Below are positions 52,941 to 64,000 of a stretch of DNA of 64,000 bases, one piece after another; position 1 is the stretch's first letter; every line of letters begins with the position of its first letter. This DNA comes from an uncultured Methanobacteriaceae archaeon (lineage in GTDB: Archaea > Methanobacteriota > Methanobacteria > Methanobacteriales > Methanobacteriaceae). The notes under the pieces are model-generated. The model was not told the DNA's origin and made no database searches. It saw only the letters and a list, made by a program, of their open reading frames with translations. The stretch is taken from positions 30,132 to 94,131 of the forward strand of contig CAMYKT010000004.1 in assembly GCA_947259185.1 (NCBI GenBank), written 5' to 3'. Both the position numbers and the translations under genes were made by a program.

Positions 52941-53336
52941 ATGACTATGGATATACAAAAATATCGTAATCAACTAAACAGTAGTAGCCCTAAATTCAAT
53001 ATGGTTCCTTTCATCGACATTCTTTTTACCATATTAATATTTTTAGTGGTTACCAGTACATTTCAGGTTGCAGATCAAACAGCGGCAGTTACTGGGAAAC
53101 CAGAAATAGATGAAAATGCAGGACCATCTGAATATTATTTAATACCTGTGGCAGGGTTAAAAGAAGTAATAGTTAATGGGGAAGATATGTCCCGTTTTAT
53201 TAGAAATAATGCTATTGCAGTACATACCAGGGTAATTGATGAAGGTGAACTTATTATAAAACCAAAAGAGGGTAAAATAATAATTACATCCCCGCCAGAC
53301 CTGCCTATAAATAAAGCAGTTAAATCCCCGGAATAG
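52941..53336 (+). CDS. exbD: ExbD/TolR-like protein
   Basis: A 131-residue single-pass protein: short cytoplasmic N-terminus, helix FNMVPFIDILFTILIFLVVTSTF with the conserved proton-accepting Asp, then an outside domain. The outside part (VIDEGELIIKPKEGKIIITSPP) is shorter than in bacterial ExbD. Partner of the ExbB-like protein just upstream. AAGAAAGGGG precedes the ATG. Confidence 0.85.
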   Translation: MTMDIQKYRNQLNSSSPKFNMVPFIDILFTILIFLVVTSTFQVADQTAAVTGKPEIDENAGPSEYYLIPVAGLKEVIVNGEDMSRFIRNNAIAVHTRVIDEGELIIKPKEGKIIITSPPDLPINKAVKSPE

Positions 53337-53394
53337 TTAAAAAATGATTCCTCCTGCATATGAAGAATTATAATTGAATTATCAGGTGAAAAAA

Positions 53395-53997
53395 ATGTAT
53401 CTCGGAAGAATATTAGCATTAGGAAGTAATGAAAACGGCGCATTTGTAGCTTACCGGGTTTCCAGCAGATCTTTTCCAAATAGAATGGCTAAAGAATTTG
53501 AAGGGAGTGCTGCTATCATTCCTAAAGAAGGCTATGAAAAAGACATATTTAAAAGTCCTTACATTGCCTACAACTGTATTAAAATAGTGGATAACACGGC
53601 AGTGGTATCCAATGGATCCCATACTGACGTAATAGCAGATAAAATTTCTCTAGGGATGAATTTAAGGGATGCTATTGCACTTTCTCTTCTGGCCATGGAT
53701 TATGAAAAGGATGATTATAATACTCCTCGAATTGCAGGAGCAATTAAAAGGGATGGAGAAGGATTTATTGGGATCGTAACTCACCAGGGAATATTAGTGG
53801 AAAAAATCCCTGCCGGCGAAGTAAGATATATTTCTACCTACCAGCACATTACCCCTCAAAAAGTAGAATTTGAAGCAAAAAATTCCAAACAGGCAGCAGA
53901 ATTTATAATGAATCAGGGAAAATTTGAGGAATTTACCAATGAAGTGACCTCAGCCGCTGCTTTTGCCGGTGCTAAATGGGAACTAAGTACCATCTAG
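53395..53997 (+). CDS. purO: IMP cyclohydrolase, archaeal type
   Basis: A 200-residue PurO, which closes FAICAR to IMP in the last step of archaeal purine synthesis. Family marks: [30 protein letters not shown], ITSHxx-like replaced by SNGSHTDVI, and [20 protein letters not shown]. Start 53395 follows AGGTGA by six bases; an upstream in-frame TTG (53374) precedes this site. It is unrelated to bacterial PurH. Confidence 0.93.
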   Translation: MYLGRILALGSNENGAFVAYRVSSRSFPNRMAKEFEGSAAIIPKEGYEKDIFKSPYIAYNCIKIVDNTAVVSNGSHTDVIADKISLGMNLRDAIALSLLAMDYEKDDYNTPRIAGAIKRDGEGFIGIVTHQGILVEKIPAGEVRYISTYQHITPQKVEFEAKNSKQAAEFIMNQGKFEEFTNEVTSAAAFAGAKWELSTI

Positions 53998-54143
53998 ATT
54001 ATTTATATAACCATTCAAATAAAACCCTTAATGAATTTAATATTTGGAAATCCTGCAAAATATATCTGATTTAAGTAAGAATAAATAATTTATTATATTT
54101 TATTTTTCAAACACAGATTTTGCCAGTTTTATGTGGTGGGTTA

Positions 54144-54908
54144 ATGAAAATAGAATTAATTGGTCTTGAAAATTTGCCTTTAATAAAAAAAGATGATGAG
54201 TTATCCTCTTTAATTTTAGAAAGTGCCATTGTCCAGGGCCTGAAGTGGAAAAATGGAGATATTATTGTTATAGCAGAAACCATTATATCTAAAGCAGAGG
54301 GGAATTATATAAACCTGGATTCAATTAAACCAGGTGCAGAAGCAAATGATCTTGCCCAAAAAACTGGTAAAAGTCCAGAGTTAATGGAAGCTATATTAAA
54401 CCATTCCCGGGAAATAGTAAAAGTAGGGAATGATTTTATAGTTACTGAAAGCAATCATGGATTTATTTGTGCTAATGCCGGAATAGATGAATCCAATGTT
54501 GAAAATGGTTGGGCCACTCCTTTACCCCACAATCCAGATAATAGTGCCAAAAAGTTAAGAAAAAATATCGAATTAAAAACTGGCAAAAAAATAGCAGTTG
54601 TTATTTCTGATACCCAGGGAAGGCCCTTTCGAGAAGGTGCAGTGGGAGTGGCTATTGGTAGTTCCGGGATAAAAGCTATCTGGAATCGTAAAGGTGAGAT
54701 GGATCTTTATGGGCGTAAATTAGAAACTACCAGAATCGCAGTAGCCGATGAATTAGCGGCCTCATCCTCATTAATAATGGGTCAGGCTGATGAAGGTTTG
54801 CCAGTAGTGATTGTGAGGGGTTACCCTAATTTTGAAATTCTAAAAGATCCAGAAGCTGGAGCTCGGGATCTAATCCGGCCTAAAAAACATGACGCTTTCC
54901 GCGCATAA
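54144..54908 (+). CDS. cofE: Coenzyme F420-0:L-glutamate ligase
   Basis: A 254-residue enzyme that adds two glutamates to F420-0 with GTP. Recognised by DIIVIAETIISKAEGNYINL, ANAGIDESNVENG, VVISDTQGRPFREGAVGVAIG and MGQADEGLPVVIVRG. Start 54144 follows GGTGGGTTA; an earlier in-frame TTG at 54120 would add eight residues foreign to the family. It precedes cofD, the gene for the step before it. Confidence 0.95.
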   Translation: MKIELIGLENLPLIKKDDELSSLILESAIVQGLKWKNGDIIVIAETIISKAEGNYINLDSIKPGAEANDLAQKTGKSPELMEAILNHSREIVKVGNDFIVTESNHGFICANAGIDESNVENGWATPLPHNPDNSAKKLRKNIELKTGKKIAVVISDTQGRPFREGAVGVAIGSSGIKAIWNRKGEMDLYGRKLETTRIAVADELAASSSLIMGQADEGLPVVIVRGYPNFEILKDPEAGARDLIRPKKHDAFRA

Positions 54909-55015
54909 TGATAATTTAGTAAATGAAGAGTTAATGGAAATCCATTATATATATTTATTTAGAAATAAAACTTGATAAACACAAAGTATATTTAAATCTT
55001 TAGATGAGAGTTATT

Positions 55016-55915
55016 ATGATCACTGTACTTTCCGGAGGTACCGGAACCCCCAAATTAATTCAGGGCATAAAACAAATAGTTGATCCGGACAAGCTTAATG
55101 TGGTAGTAAATACGGTGGAGAATGATTATTTTTCAGGCGTTTATGTTGCTCCGGATATTGATACCGTGCTTTATACCCTGGCAGATATCATAAATGAAGA
55201 TACCTGGTATGGGATTAAAGGAGATACATTCATAACCCACGATAAGTTAACTGAATTAGGATCACCAGAAATTTTAAAAATTGGGGATAAGGATCGGGCT
55301 TTTAAAATACAAAAAACTAATTTAATGAAAAAGTACGATTTGTCTAAAGTCGTTGATATTCAAAGAGGCAAATTAGGCATAGTTTCCCGGGTTATACCCA
55401 TGAGTAATCAGCAGTCTCAGATTAAAATCATCACTCACACCGGAGAAATTAGTTTTCATCAATTTTTAATCCAGGAACAGGGAAAAAGTCCTGTGAAAAA
55501 TGTAGTTTACAACCAGGTAGACCCTGCCCCCGGCCTGGTGGAAAGTATAGAAAATTCAGAAATGGTAATTATTGGACCTTCTAATCCAATAACCTCTATT
55601 GGACCGATAATATCCATAAAAGGAGTTAAAAAGGCCTTGAAAAATAATTATGTTGTGGGAGTATCCCCTATAATTGGAAATAATCCTGTAAGTGGGCCTG
55701 CAGCTAAATTTATGGAAGCTCTTGGTTATGAAGTATCGGCCTGGGGAGTTGGTACCATTTATTCTGATTTTTTAGATAAATTCATAATTGATGAACAAGA
55801 CGCTACTTTAAAAACTAAAATAGAAAAACTAATTAAAGAGGTTATAATAACAAAAACCAAGATGCGCAACATAGGGGATAAATTAATGTTAGCCAAAGTA
55901 ATTTTGAGTGAATAA
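55016..55915 (+). CDS. cofD: 2-phospho-L-lactate transferase
   Basis: A 299-residue enzyme that transfers the phospholactyl group of lactyl-2-diphospho-5'-guanosine to FO, giving F420-0. N-terminal [17 protein letters not shown] is the nucleotide-binding start; [28 protein letters not shown] and [16 protein letters not shown] are family motifs. ATG at 55016 is chosen to match the family N-terminus; 55004 is possible. Its stop lies one base before the next start. Confidence 0.94.
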   Translation: MITVLSGGTGTPKLIQGIKQIVDPDKLNVVVNTVENDYFSGVYVAPDIDTVLYTLADIINEDTWYGIKGDTFITHDKLTELGSPEILKIGDKDRAFKIQKTNLMKKYDLSKVVDIQRGKLGIVSRVIPMSNQQSQIKIITHTGEISFHQFLIQEQGKSPVKNVVYNQVDPAPGLVESIENSEMVIIGPSNPITSIGPIISIKGVKKALKNNYVVGVSPIIGNNPVSGPAAKFMEALGYEVSAWGVGTIYSDFLDKFIIDEQDATLKTKIEKLIKEVIITKTKMRNIGDKLMLAKVILSE

Positions 55916-55916
55916 T

Positions 55917-56672
55917 ATGATACAGATGACTCTAATTCAAATTGATAATTACGGCCCCTGGACAGTTACTCCAACCCCCAGGACCGAATCCGATCTTCAA
56001 ATTTTACAGGCCGAACTGTATGCAGATTTGCAGAGACAGTTTGCCGCCAAACAGGGACTGGTTTTTTTCACCCGCTTTGACAATATGCTTGCTGTCACCA
56101 ATAATAGTGATGTGGAAGACCACCTTCGTATTCAAAGATCTATAAGAAACAGGTATCCTATAACCGTTAGTATGGGAGTGGGAGTTGCTGAAACACCCTA
56201 TGATGCACAAAGGAATGCTTCCAAGGCCCTTCAAAATTATGGTGGGGCCCAGTCCGAGGAAAGAAGAGAGATCCTGGCTATTGATGGGCTGGTTAATAAA
56301 GAAGAAAGTTTTGTACAATTAGCCCATATTGATATAAATGGCATTACGGAATCTCTTACAGATATAGTTCCAGCTTATGATACTTCTTTTATTGTAAATA
56401 GAGTACAGCATTTTTTAATGAAAAAGTTAATTGAAAAAGGATCCTTGCTCTTTTTCATTGGAGGAGACAACTTCATGTCCCCCTGCAATGGACTGGAACC
56501 AGAGGGTTTGCTTAAAATCATAGAAGAAATCGAAGCAGAGATAAATGTTGCTTTAAAAGCAGGTATCGGGAAAGCACCTACTGCTGAAAAAGCAGCTAAT
56601 CTGGCTGATTTAGCCTTGGAAGAAATTCGAGATGGTTTCACCTATGATCTGGTTCATGTAATGAAAGAATAA
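55917..56672 (+). CDS. gch3: GTP cyclohydrolase III (archaeal, IIa type)
   Basis: A 251-residue archaeal enzyme that opens GTP to 2-amino-5-formylamino-6-ribosylamino-pyrimidinone phosphate, the first step to riboflavin and FO. Two tandem GGDEF-like halves are visible: [19 protein letters not shown] with [11 protein letters not shown], and [16 protein letters not shown] with [15 protein letters not shown] as the metal sites. It lies one base after cofD, so it belongs to the cofE-cofD unit. Confidence 0.93.
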   Translation: MIQMTLIQIDNYGPWTVTPTPRTESDLQILQAELYADLQRQFAAKQGLVFFTRFDNMLAVTNNSDVEDHLRIQRSIRNRYPITVSMGVGVAETPYDAQRNASKALQNYGGAQSEERREILAIDGLVNKEESFVQLAHIDINGITESLTDIVPAYDTSFIVNRVQHFLMKKLIEKGSLLFFIGGDNFMSPCNGLEPEGLLKIIEEIEAEINVALKAGIGKAPTAEKAANLADLALEEIRDGFTYDLVHVMKE

Positions 56673-56738
56673 CCCTTGTTTTTAATTTTTCTATTAAAAA
56701 ATCTCCGATTTATTTTAATCCCCTGAAAAATTTATTAT

Positions 56739-57491
56739 GTGAGTGTGAGTTTTATTAAAGTGCTTGCTCCTATGGCTGGAATAACCAATGCGGATTTCTG
56801 TTTAAAACTAATCCCCTATGGATTTGACATGGTAACTTTAGGGGGATATAACGCAGATAACCCCACCATTGATGCGGGTAAAAAAATAATGGAAAGGGGA
56901 AGGCTGGAATTTGATATACCTGAAGGAGAATTAATTTATAAGATTGAAAAAGAAGCCAATAAAATTAAAGAAAACTGGAATGGTAAATTATCAGTTAATA
57001 TTCGTTCCATTACTCCTGACCCAATAATTGAAATATCTAAATTAAAGAAAGTGGATGTGGTGGAAATAAATGCCCACTGCCGGCAAAAAGAAATTACTTC
57101 AATTGGCTGTGGACAGGCTTTACTCGCCAATCCAGATTTTATGGAAGAGTTTGTCCTTCAGGTGGTAAAAAAATCTAAAAGCAAAGTTTCTGTTAAGATA
57201 AGAGCTCATGTAGCCGGGGTCAATGAATTGAAAATGGTCCAGATTATAGAAGATACCGGGGCAGATTTTATACACGTGGATGCCATGAAACCTGGGCTTA
57301 AAGAAGCAGATCTGAATCTAATAAAAAAAATTAACGCAAAATGTTCTATTTTTATAATTGGCAATAATTCCATAACTGATTTAGATTCTGCCCAAAAAAT
57401 GATTAATTCCGGTGCCCAGGGAATATCCATTGCTCGGGCAGCCATGGGTGGTAAATTGAATTTTGATTTGTCAAAAATTAGATTAAGTTAA
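56739..57491 (+). CDS. Archaeal NifR3-related TIM-barrel protein
   Basis: A 250-residue flavoprotein-like TIM barrel related to dihydrouridine synthases (TIGR00736-like archaeal group). [20 protein letters not shown] is the Dus-type start, [23 protein letters not shown] holds the catalytic-Cys region in altered form, and [11 protein letters not shown] and [14 protein letters not shown] the phosphate site. GTG start. The same kind of barrel is, to my knowledge, joined to the marker-9 domain in some other methanogens; here the marker-9 gene lies two genes downstream. Substrate unknown. Confidence 0.8.
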   Translation: MSVSFIKVLAPMAGITNADFCLKLIPYGFDMVTLGGYNADNPTIDAGKKIMERGRLEFDIPEGELIYKIEKEANKIKENWNGKLSVNIRSITPDPIIEISKLKKVDVVEINAHCRQKEITSIGCGQALLANPDFMEEFVLQVVKKSKSKVSVKIRAHVAGVNELKMVQIIEDTGADFIHVDAMKPGLKEADLNLIKKINAKCSIFIIGNNSITDLDSAQKMINSGAQGISIARAAMGGKLNFDLSKIRLS

Positions 57492-57731
57492 TTCTTATAG
57501 TATCTGATTCATTTTCTGGAAATAAGGTCGGTATTAAAAAAATTCTTAAACTAAAAAATAAAATTTAATAAGCTATTGATTATTATAGTTATATTAATTA
57601 TAATTAATTATCAAAAATTGAAGTGAAATTATATTTAATTATAAAAAATATAATCTGAAATAGATAAATAATAATTTAAGTGCAGAATTATAAAGAGTAT
57701 TTCTTAATAAATATTATTAAAAGGTGGTCCA

Positions 57732-59333
<1,602 letters not shown>

Positions 59334-59456
59334 ATTTTTTTATTCTATTATTTATTTAATTCCCTGTCTTTTTCTTAAATTTATATATTTTAATAACCAA
59401 ACTAAAAAAATCGATAAAATTTAATTATTTAAATCGAGTTAATGGAGGATTTTTAC

Positions 59457-59930
59457 ATGGAATGGGAAGATGCACCATCACACGTATGTCGCGGAGGGGA
59501 TAAAAGAGCTCTTGCTTTTTGTTGTCCTCCTGTGAAACCTTGCCCGATATTACACGCTCTGGAAGATTCTAATCGTACACCCCAGGATTATATAAAAATA
59601 AAAGAGGAATTTGGAAAAAAAACAGCATTAGGACAGGGAGAAGGAACCTGTTTTGGGTCATTAGTCTGGTGTTGTAAACCATCTAAACCCTGCCCCTTAA
59701 GAGATATGGTAATGCGCCGAATTGACATGACCACTGACGAATACATGAAACTGAAAAAACAATTATCAGAAGAATTAGTGGGTAAAGATGATTATTCAGA
59801 TGAAGAAAGTATTAAAGCCCTTTCGGACACCTTTAATGTTTCAGAAGGGGAAGCAAGTACCATTCTACAGGAATGTGGCAATGATTTAAGAACTGCCATG
59901 AAAGTCTTAAGAATGAAGAATCTGGAATAA
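59457..59930 (+). CDS. mmp9: Methanogenesis marker protein 9
   Basis: A 157-residue protein with the marker-9 domain. Eight cysteines fall into two copies of one pattern: Cys11 then [10 protein letters not shown] (22, 23, 29), and Cys65 then [10 protein letters not shown] (72, 73, 79). These could bind iron-sulfur clusters. The C-terminal 45 residues look like a UBA/NAC-type three-helix module. Start 59457 ([11 protein letters not shown]) is used because GGAGG at 59444-59448 overlaps the earlier ATG at 59442. Lies 123 bases after atwA; exact role unknown. Confidence 0.87.
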   Translation: MEWEDAPSHVCRGGDKRALAFCCPPVKPCPILHALEDSNRTPQDYIKIKEEFGKKTALGQGEGTCFGSLVWCCKPSKPCPLRDMVMRRIDMTTDEYMKLKKQLSEELVGKDDYSDEESIKALSDTFNVSEGEASTILQECGNDLRTAMKVLRMKNLE

Positions 59931-59954
59931 TATTAATCCAGGGAGTTATTTTTT

Positions 59955-60617
59955 ATGGGCTGGACTTCGCTTTTTCTGAATATGGAAAAAAAGAAAGTTC
60001 TAATCTTAGGATCAGGCGAAGTAGGCCAAAGAAGAGCGCTTAAATTTCTTGATGCCCATTCAAAAGTGATTATAACTGGAGGAACTGTCCCTGAAAAACT
60101 TCTAAAATTAGGGGCCCTTGAAAAGCCGGTTAATGAATTAGAAAAATGGATCGAATGGGCAGATATGGTGGTACTGGCCAGCGGAGATAGTGATTTAAAT
60201 AAAAAGGCAGCTGCTATGGGGAAGGCTAAACTTTTAAACCGTGCCGACTATCCTTTAGAAGGCAACATTATAGTTCCCACCAGCTTTTCAGTGGGGGATA
60301 CACAAATATCGATTTTCACAGGCGGTAAAAGTCCTTTAATGGCTAAAATACTTAGAAAAAAAATTCAAGAAACAATTAAAGAGGAGGATATTCTTCAAAT
60401 TGAATTACAGCATTATGCGCGCCAATTACTTAAGGATAGGATAATTGATCAAAAAAAAAGGAGAATTCATCTCTACCAAATATTAAATAGCCCTGAAATA
60501 ATTAAATTACTAAATGAGGGTAAACTGAAAGAGGCTAAATCTCTCGTAAGGGAATATTTAAATAAAATTAATGGAACAACCCATGATTCTAAGTATAATA
60601 AGGAGGGAAGTTCTTGA
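59955..60617 (+). CDS. Precorrin-2 dehydrogenase / sirohydrochlorin branch enzyme
   Basis: A 220-residue enzyme of the CysG N-terminal / Met8 family. N-terminal NAD-binding [38 protein letters not shown] as the central dimer motif. It oxidises precorrin-2 to sirohydrochlorin, the precursor of F430, sirohaem and B12; a ferrochelatase activity is possible but not needed. Its stop overlaps the hemA start (TTGA), indicating coupled translation. Confidence 0.93.
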   Translation: MGWTSLFLNMEKKKVLILGSGEVGQRRALKFLDAHSKVIITGGTVPEKLLKLGALEKPVNELEKWIEWADMVVLASGDSDLNKKAAAMGKAKLLNRADYPLEGNIIVPTSFSVGDTQISIFTGGKSPLMAKILRKKIQETIKEEDILQIELQHYARQLLKDRIIDQKKRRIHLYQILNSPEIIKLLNEGKLKEAKSLVREYLNKINGTTHDSKYNKEGSS

Positions 60618-61819
60618 TTCTGAATATTAGAGTTGATCACAAAATCGCTGATATCAGCACTATGGAAAATTCCACTGATACCTTAGAAGACCTTATTCAG
60701 GATTTAAGTAAACAGTATGAAGTTCAGGAATGTATATCCCTAAACACCTGCAATCGGGCGGAATATTACCTGGTAATTAATGAACTTAAAGATTTAGATA
60801 TGGACTGGAATGGTTATGATGGTAATTTCGTCATAGAAAAAGATGAAAACGCCCTTAAACATCTTTTAAAGTTAGCATCTGGTTTAGAATCAATGATTAT
60901 TGGTGAAGATCAGATACTGGGCCAGATAAAAGATGCAAAAAAAGCAGGTTTAAAGGATGGTAGTTGTGGAACAGTACTGGATTGCGTTTTCAACAAAGCC
61001 ATCCATGTAGGTCAGTCTGTTCGCCATAAAACAAATATAAATAGGGGTTTTGTTTCTATTGGATCCGCTGCTGTTGAACTGGCAGAATCTATACACGGAG
61101 ATTTAAAGTGTAAAAAGGTACTGGTTGTGGGTGCCGGTAAAATGGGAACTCTGGTGGCTAAAGCACTGGTTGAAAAACATTTAAAAGCTATAGTTGTTTC
61201 TAATAGAACTTATAATCGTGCTGTAAAATTAGCTAAAGAATTAGGTGGTTATGCTATCCATTTTGACCGTTTTATGGAAGCTATGTCAGATGCAGATGTT
61301 ATTATTAGTGCTACAGGAGCTCCCCATCCCATATTAACTTATGAAAAGGTAAAAGAGGCTGTACCTCCTCATAGAAGAAACTCGCTGGTAATGGTAGATA
61401 TAGCAAATCCCCGGGATATTGAAGATAAAGTGACAGAATTAGGAGTTAAAGTATTTAATATCGATGATTTACGGGGTATAGCTAATAAAAACAAAAAATT
61501 ACGTGAAAGAGAAGCTCTACAAGCAGAAAAAATTGTAGAAGAAGAGTTAAATCTCCTTTTAAATTCCCTAAAACATTTAAAAATTGAACCTGTCCTTCGT
61601 GATATTAGAAAGGAAATGGAAATTATAAGGACTAATGAAACCCAGAAGGCTTTGAAAAAACTGGGGGATATGCAGGGAAAAGAAGTTGTGGTGGATAATC
61701 TTACCCGATCGCTGGTGGATAAGATATTATATGATGTGATTCTAAATCTTAAAAAAGCCGCGGAAGAAGATGATGAATCCCTGATTGAAACTTGTAAACT
61801 TCTTTTTTCAGTTGAATAA
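60614..61819 (+). CDS. hemA: Glutamyl-tRNA reductase
   Basis: A 401-residue NADPH enzyme that makes glutamate-1-semialdehyde from glutamyl-tRNA, the first committed step of tetrapyrroles. Catalytic Cys46 in [38 protein letters not shown] site [11 protein letters not shown]. Helical dimerisation domain at the end. The TTG start follows AAGGAGGGAAG and overlaps the stop of the previous gene. Supply gene for F430 used by methyl-CoM reductase. Confidence 0.96.
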   Translation: MILNIRVDHKIADISTMENSTDTLEDLIQDLSKQYEVQECISLNTCNRAEYYLVINELKDLDMDWNGYDGNFVIEKDENALKHLLKLASGLESMIIGEDQILGQIKDAKKAGLKDGSCGTVLDCVFNKAIHVGQSVRHKTNINRGFVSIGSAAVELAESIHGDLKCKKVLVVGAGKMGTLVAKALVEKHLKAIVVSNRTYNRAVKLAKELGGYAIHFDRFMEAMSDADVIISATGAPHPILTYEKVKEAVPPHRRNSLVMVDIANPRDIEDKVTELGVKVFNIDDLRGIANKNKKLREREALQAEKIVEEELNLLLNSLKHLKIEPVLRDIRKEMEIIRTNETQKALKKLGDMQGKEVVVDNLTRSLVDKILYDVILNLKKAAEEDDESLIETCKLLFSVE

Positions 61820-61836
61820 TTTTTTTATTTATAGTC

Positions 61837-62553
61837 TCAATAACGATCCATTATCCCTAAAAACCGGCTGGTTAAAATAGCCAGGTAAGGGGCTATTATT
61901 ATATCTATAATAGCACCTATAGGATAATCAATGGAATGCGCCAAGCCTTCCAGGAAAAAAGGTTCTAATAGCCAGATAATTATCCCGGTCAAAATGCAGA
62001 TAATTAAGAATTTTCTAATTTTAACTCTTTTTATTCTTAAATAAATCTCTTTAAAATTAAAAGCAGATTTGAATCTACCTTGGTTGTGAGCCATATTAAG
62101 AATAGCTCCTTGAAATAATATAAAAAATAAAATGGATCCTGCAGTTAAAACAGAATATAGTAATTTATTATTAGAAAATACTTCTACAAACCAATCTGAG
62201 GGGTCTGCTATTAAAAATATTAAAAACAAGATTAGTGGAAAAGAAAGGTAGATGGCGAATACTAATGAATCCTTTAAGCCGTGTTTGAATAGATTTTTAA
62301 GGTTATTAAAATGGGGTAATTCATCATGGCCCTTCACTGAAAACTCTATTATTCTAAAAATATATCCGGCCTGGATGAAGAATAAAATAATCCACACCAG
62401 AAATATCAACCAGGTCACATCGAAAGCTGATTTTTCCAGGGATAATCTATCTAAAAAGTCAGTTAGAACAAATAATATCCCTAAAGATATGAATTTAGTC
62501 CAGTCGGAGGCGGCATATCTACTGGAGTCTAAAAAAATTGCCTTGATATTCAT
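61837..62553 (-). CDS. DUF4013 membrane protein
   Basis: A 238-residue protein with about six membrane helices and the DUF4013 pattern: IQAGYIFRIIEFSVKGHDELPHFNNLKNLFKHGLKDSLVFAIY early, then paired helices. Function unknown. Common and often duplicated in methanogens. It converges on hemA (17 bases between stops) and lies 39 bases after the AAA ATPase gene on the same strand, so they may be one unit. Confidence 0.8.
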   Translation of the reverse strand: MNIKAIFLDSSRYAASDWTKFISLGILFVLTDFLDRLSLEKSAFDVTWLIFLVWIILFFIQAGYIFRIIEFSVKGHDELPHFNNLKNLFKHGLKDSLVFAIYLSFPLILFLIFLIADPSDWFVEVFSNNKLLYSVLTAGSILFFILFQGAILNMAHNQGRFKSAFNFKEIYLRIKRVKIRKFLIICILTGIIIWLLEPFFLEGLAHSIDYPIGAIIDIIIAPYLAILTSRFLGIMDRY

Positions 62554-62592
62554 GGATTTACCGCCATCTGAAATTTATCTTAAATTAATAGG

Positions 62593-63714
62593 CTAGGCAA
62601 ACATGTGCTTTGGTTCATTTTTTTCTGTTTGATAGTTTTTAAGGGCGTAATCAATATCTTCCCTGTCCACTGTAGATTTATCCTCAGATATGGCCTTGTG
62701 CAGAGCAGTTTTAAGTAATTTTTCTTTAATATCTCTTCCAGACATTCCTTTAGATGATTGGGCTAATTTAGTGATGGATACTTTTACCTCCAGGGGCATG
62801 GATTCAATATAATTTTCAATCATTTCCCTTCTCTCATCCTCATCAGGTAGTTTAAATTCAATTTCCTCTTCAAATCTACTCCGAATAGCATAGTCAAGAA
62901 GAGAAGGATTATTAGTAGCTCCAATAGTAACCACACCCTGGTTCTCTTTAATCCCATCCATTTCTGTTAGAAGGGCATTAACCACTTCGGAGACATCTCC
63001 TCTTAAAGATTGGAATTTACGATCCAGGGCAATAGCATCAATTTCATCTATGAATATCACTGAAGGTGAAGTTTTTGAGGCCAGATCAAATAAATCATGT
63101 ATTTGTCGAGAACCATCCCCCACATGATCTCCAATTAAACTGGTGGCCTTAATAAGATACAAAGGAACATTCAGTTCCCCGGATAATGATTTAGCCAGCA
63201 TGGTTTTACCAGTACCAGGAGTACCATAGAACAGGACATTCCGGGGAGCCCACCCCTTGAAGTGTTCCGGGTCCTGTAAATACTTTTGTATAATCTTACA
63301 TTTCAATTTAGCCTGTTTTTGACCAATTACATCTTCCATTTTGATGTCAGTTTCCATATTTTTAATTTCATTGATTTCCTGGTTATCAATCAAGATAATG
63401 GAAGTTGTGGAAGTTATTTTTGAGTTATCAGGATGGGCCTTTATTACTTTAAAAGCATAGTCGGGCAGTATTTTTTGATCAAATAAAAACGAGCCTTCCA
63501 TTGCATTAAAACCCTCCCATTGTTCCCGGGCATAGATTTCAAAAAGTTGTTTATCAAATACTTCTATTTTAGGAGTATCAATTAAATTGCAACTGAAAGG
63601 ATACCCTACTGGTTGTAAAACAACCACCTTAGATTCTTTCAAGGTATCCCTAGAATTTATGGATGATTTATTTTCAATAATATGTGAATCATAAACTATA
63701 TTGTTAAATTTCAC
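62593..63714 (-). CDS. AAA family ATPase, single domain
   Basis: A 373-residue Cdc48/FtsH-like AAA ATPase with one ATPase domain. The N-terminal part (1-120) is not a known Cdc48 N-domain: it holds short beta segments ([24 protein letters not shown]) and is unassigned. Walker A GTPGTGKT (164-171), Walker [11 protein letters not shown], sensor 1 IGATNN and the arginine-finger region [11 protein letters not shown] are complete; the C-terminal lid holds [15 protein letters not shown]. The GTG start at 63714 follows GGTGATGCA. Likely a protein unfoldase or remodeller; target unknown. Confidence 0.85.
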   Translation of the reverse strand: MKFNNIVYDSHIIENKSSINSRDTLKESKVVVLQPVGYPFSCNLIDTPKIEVFDKQLFEIYAREQWEGFNAMEGSFLFDQKILPDYAFKVIKAHPDNSKITSTTSIILIDNQEINEIKNMETDIKMEDVIGQKQAKLKCKIIQKYLQDPEHFKGWAPRNVLFYGTPGTGKTMLAKSLSGELNVPLYLIKATSLIGDHVGDGSRQIHDLFDLASKTSPSVIFIDEIDAIALDRKFQSLRGDVSEVVNALLTEMDGIKENQGVVTIGATNNPSLLDYAIRSRFEEEIEFKLPDEDERREMIENYIESMPLEVKVSITKLAQSSKGMSGRDIKEKLLKTALHKAISEDKSTVDREDIDYALKNYQTEKNEPKHMFA

Positions 63715-63805
63715 TGCATCACCTGAATTTAAAAAAAAAGTTAAGATATAATGATAATTGTTTTGTATTAAAGACATATATGCTTTTGGAAGTTTATAAA
63801 TTTTT

Positions 63806-64000
63806 TTAAAAGAGAGTTAGATTACATCTGGGAGGATATAAATACCAAAGGATTTTAAAAATAATATTCAAAAGTTGAACCCGGGGCAGAAATGGATACA
63901 TTCGGCTAAGGATTAGAGGTTGATACCCACCCCAGGACAACAATTGATGGAAACCACGAAACATTGCAAACACGAAAAATGATAATTTCATGGTATAAAA
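63806..64000. other. Non-coding right edge, GC-richer segment
   Basis: The last 195 bases hold no convincing gene. Positions 63870-63960 are clearly richer in G and C than the surrounding spacers and contain several short purine-rich runs. It may be the edge of an RNA gene or a decayed coding segment; the window ends before this can be settled. Confidence 0.3.

Noticed and set aside
63806..63991. 61-codon minus-strand frame at the right edge
   Set aside because: No ribosome site and no family resemblance. The opposite strand also shows a partly open frame broken only by TGA codons, but without a start. Neither is convincing.

Overview
The window is a stretch of chromosome from a low-GC methanogenic archaeon of the order Methanobacteriales, most likely Methanobacterium or a close relative. 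The evidence is archaeal information-processing genes (split RNA polymerase genes rpoB2/rpoB1 and rpoA1/rpoA2, rpoH, EF-1alpha, EF-2, topoisomerase VI), methanogen-only genes (atwA, methanogenesis marker 9, cofE, cofD, mptD, archaeal GTP cyclohydrolase), a pseudomurein-binding repeat protein, and AT-rich intergenic DNA with archaeal TATA boxes and no bacterial -35/-10 pairs. No IS element, integrase or CRISPR array was seen.

Layout. 1-0.43 kb: 3' end of top6A and its terminator. 0.7-16.2 kb: an accessory stretch with a NYN nuclease-like gene, a GyrI-like gene, two tRNA-Ser genes, methyltransferases (one dead, with four in-frame stops), a frameshifted small gene, a GC-richer catalase-peroxidase gene (katG), a permease, an alpha/beta hydrolase, a flavodoxin-like protein, a CruF-like membrane protein, a receiver-like protein lacking its phosphoacceptor Asp, a GNAT-YoaP protein and a large Ntn-hydrolase (C45) protein. 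16.3-30.7 kb: the core expression block on the minus strand, read as tRNA-Asp, tRNA-Lys, rpoH-rpoB2-rpoB1-rpoA1-rpoA2-rpl30e-nusA-rps12-rps7-fusA-tuf-rps10, a hairpin terminator, then tRNA-Ser(UGA); tRNA-Thr, tRNA-Pro and tRNA-Tyr lie upstream.

30.9-39.2 kb: pgk and tpiA; a secreted pseudomurein-binding protein with a transglutaminase-like C-terminal domain; the wyosine enzyme Taw1/TYW1; a DUF1002 protein; and two membrane proteins. 39.3-43.3 kb: korD-korA-korB-korC-sucC, which together run the reductive succinate to 2-oxoglutarate steps of the incomplete TCA cycle. 43.5-48.7 kb: a minus-strand cell-envelope block of archaetidylserine decarboxylase and synthase, a DUF515 protein, a secreted C-terminally anchored protein, a sortase, and mptD.

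49.4-53.3 kb: an unrecognised protein translationally linked to a MreB homolog, RNase HII, and an ExbB/ExbD-like energised channel pair. 53.4-61.8 kb: a cofactor run with purO, cofE, cofD and GTP cyclohydrolase III (F420 and related cofactors), then a TIM-barrel protein, atwA (methyl-CoM reductase activation), marker 9, a precorrin-2 dehydrogenase and hemA (tetrapyrrole supply for F430). The window closes with a DUF4013 membrane protein and a single-domain AAA ATPase.

The most interesting leads are the sortase/DUF515/anchored-protein locus, the MreB-partner and ExbBD block, the internally duplicated cysteine motifs of marker 9 beside atwA, the secreted pseudomurein protein that appears to start at an ATT codon, and several decaying genes in the 2-12 kb segment. 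All protein assignments come from reading sequences and motifs by eye; no database search was run.
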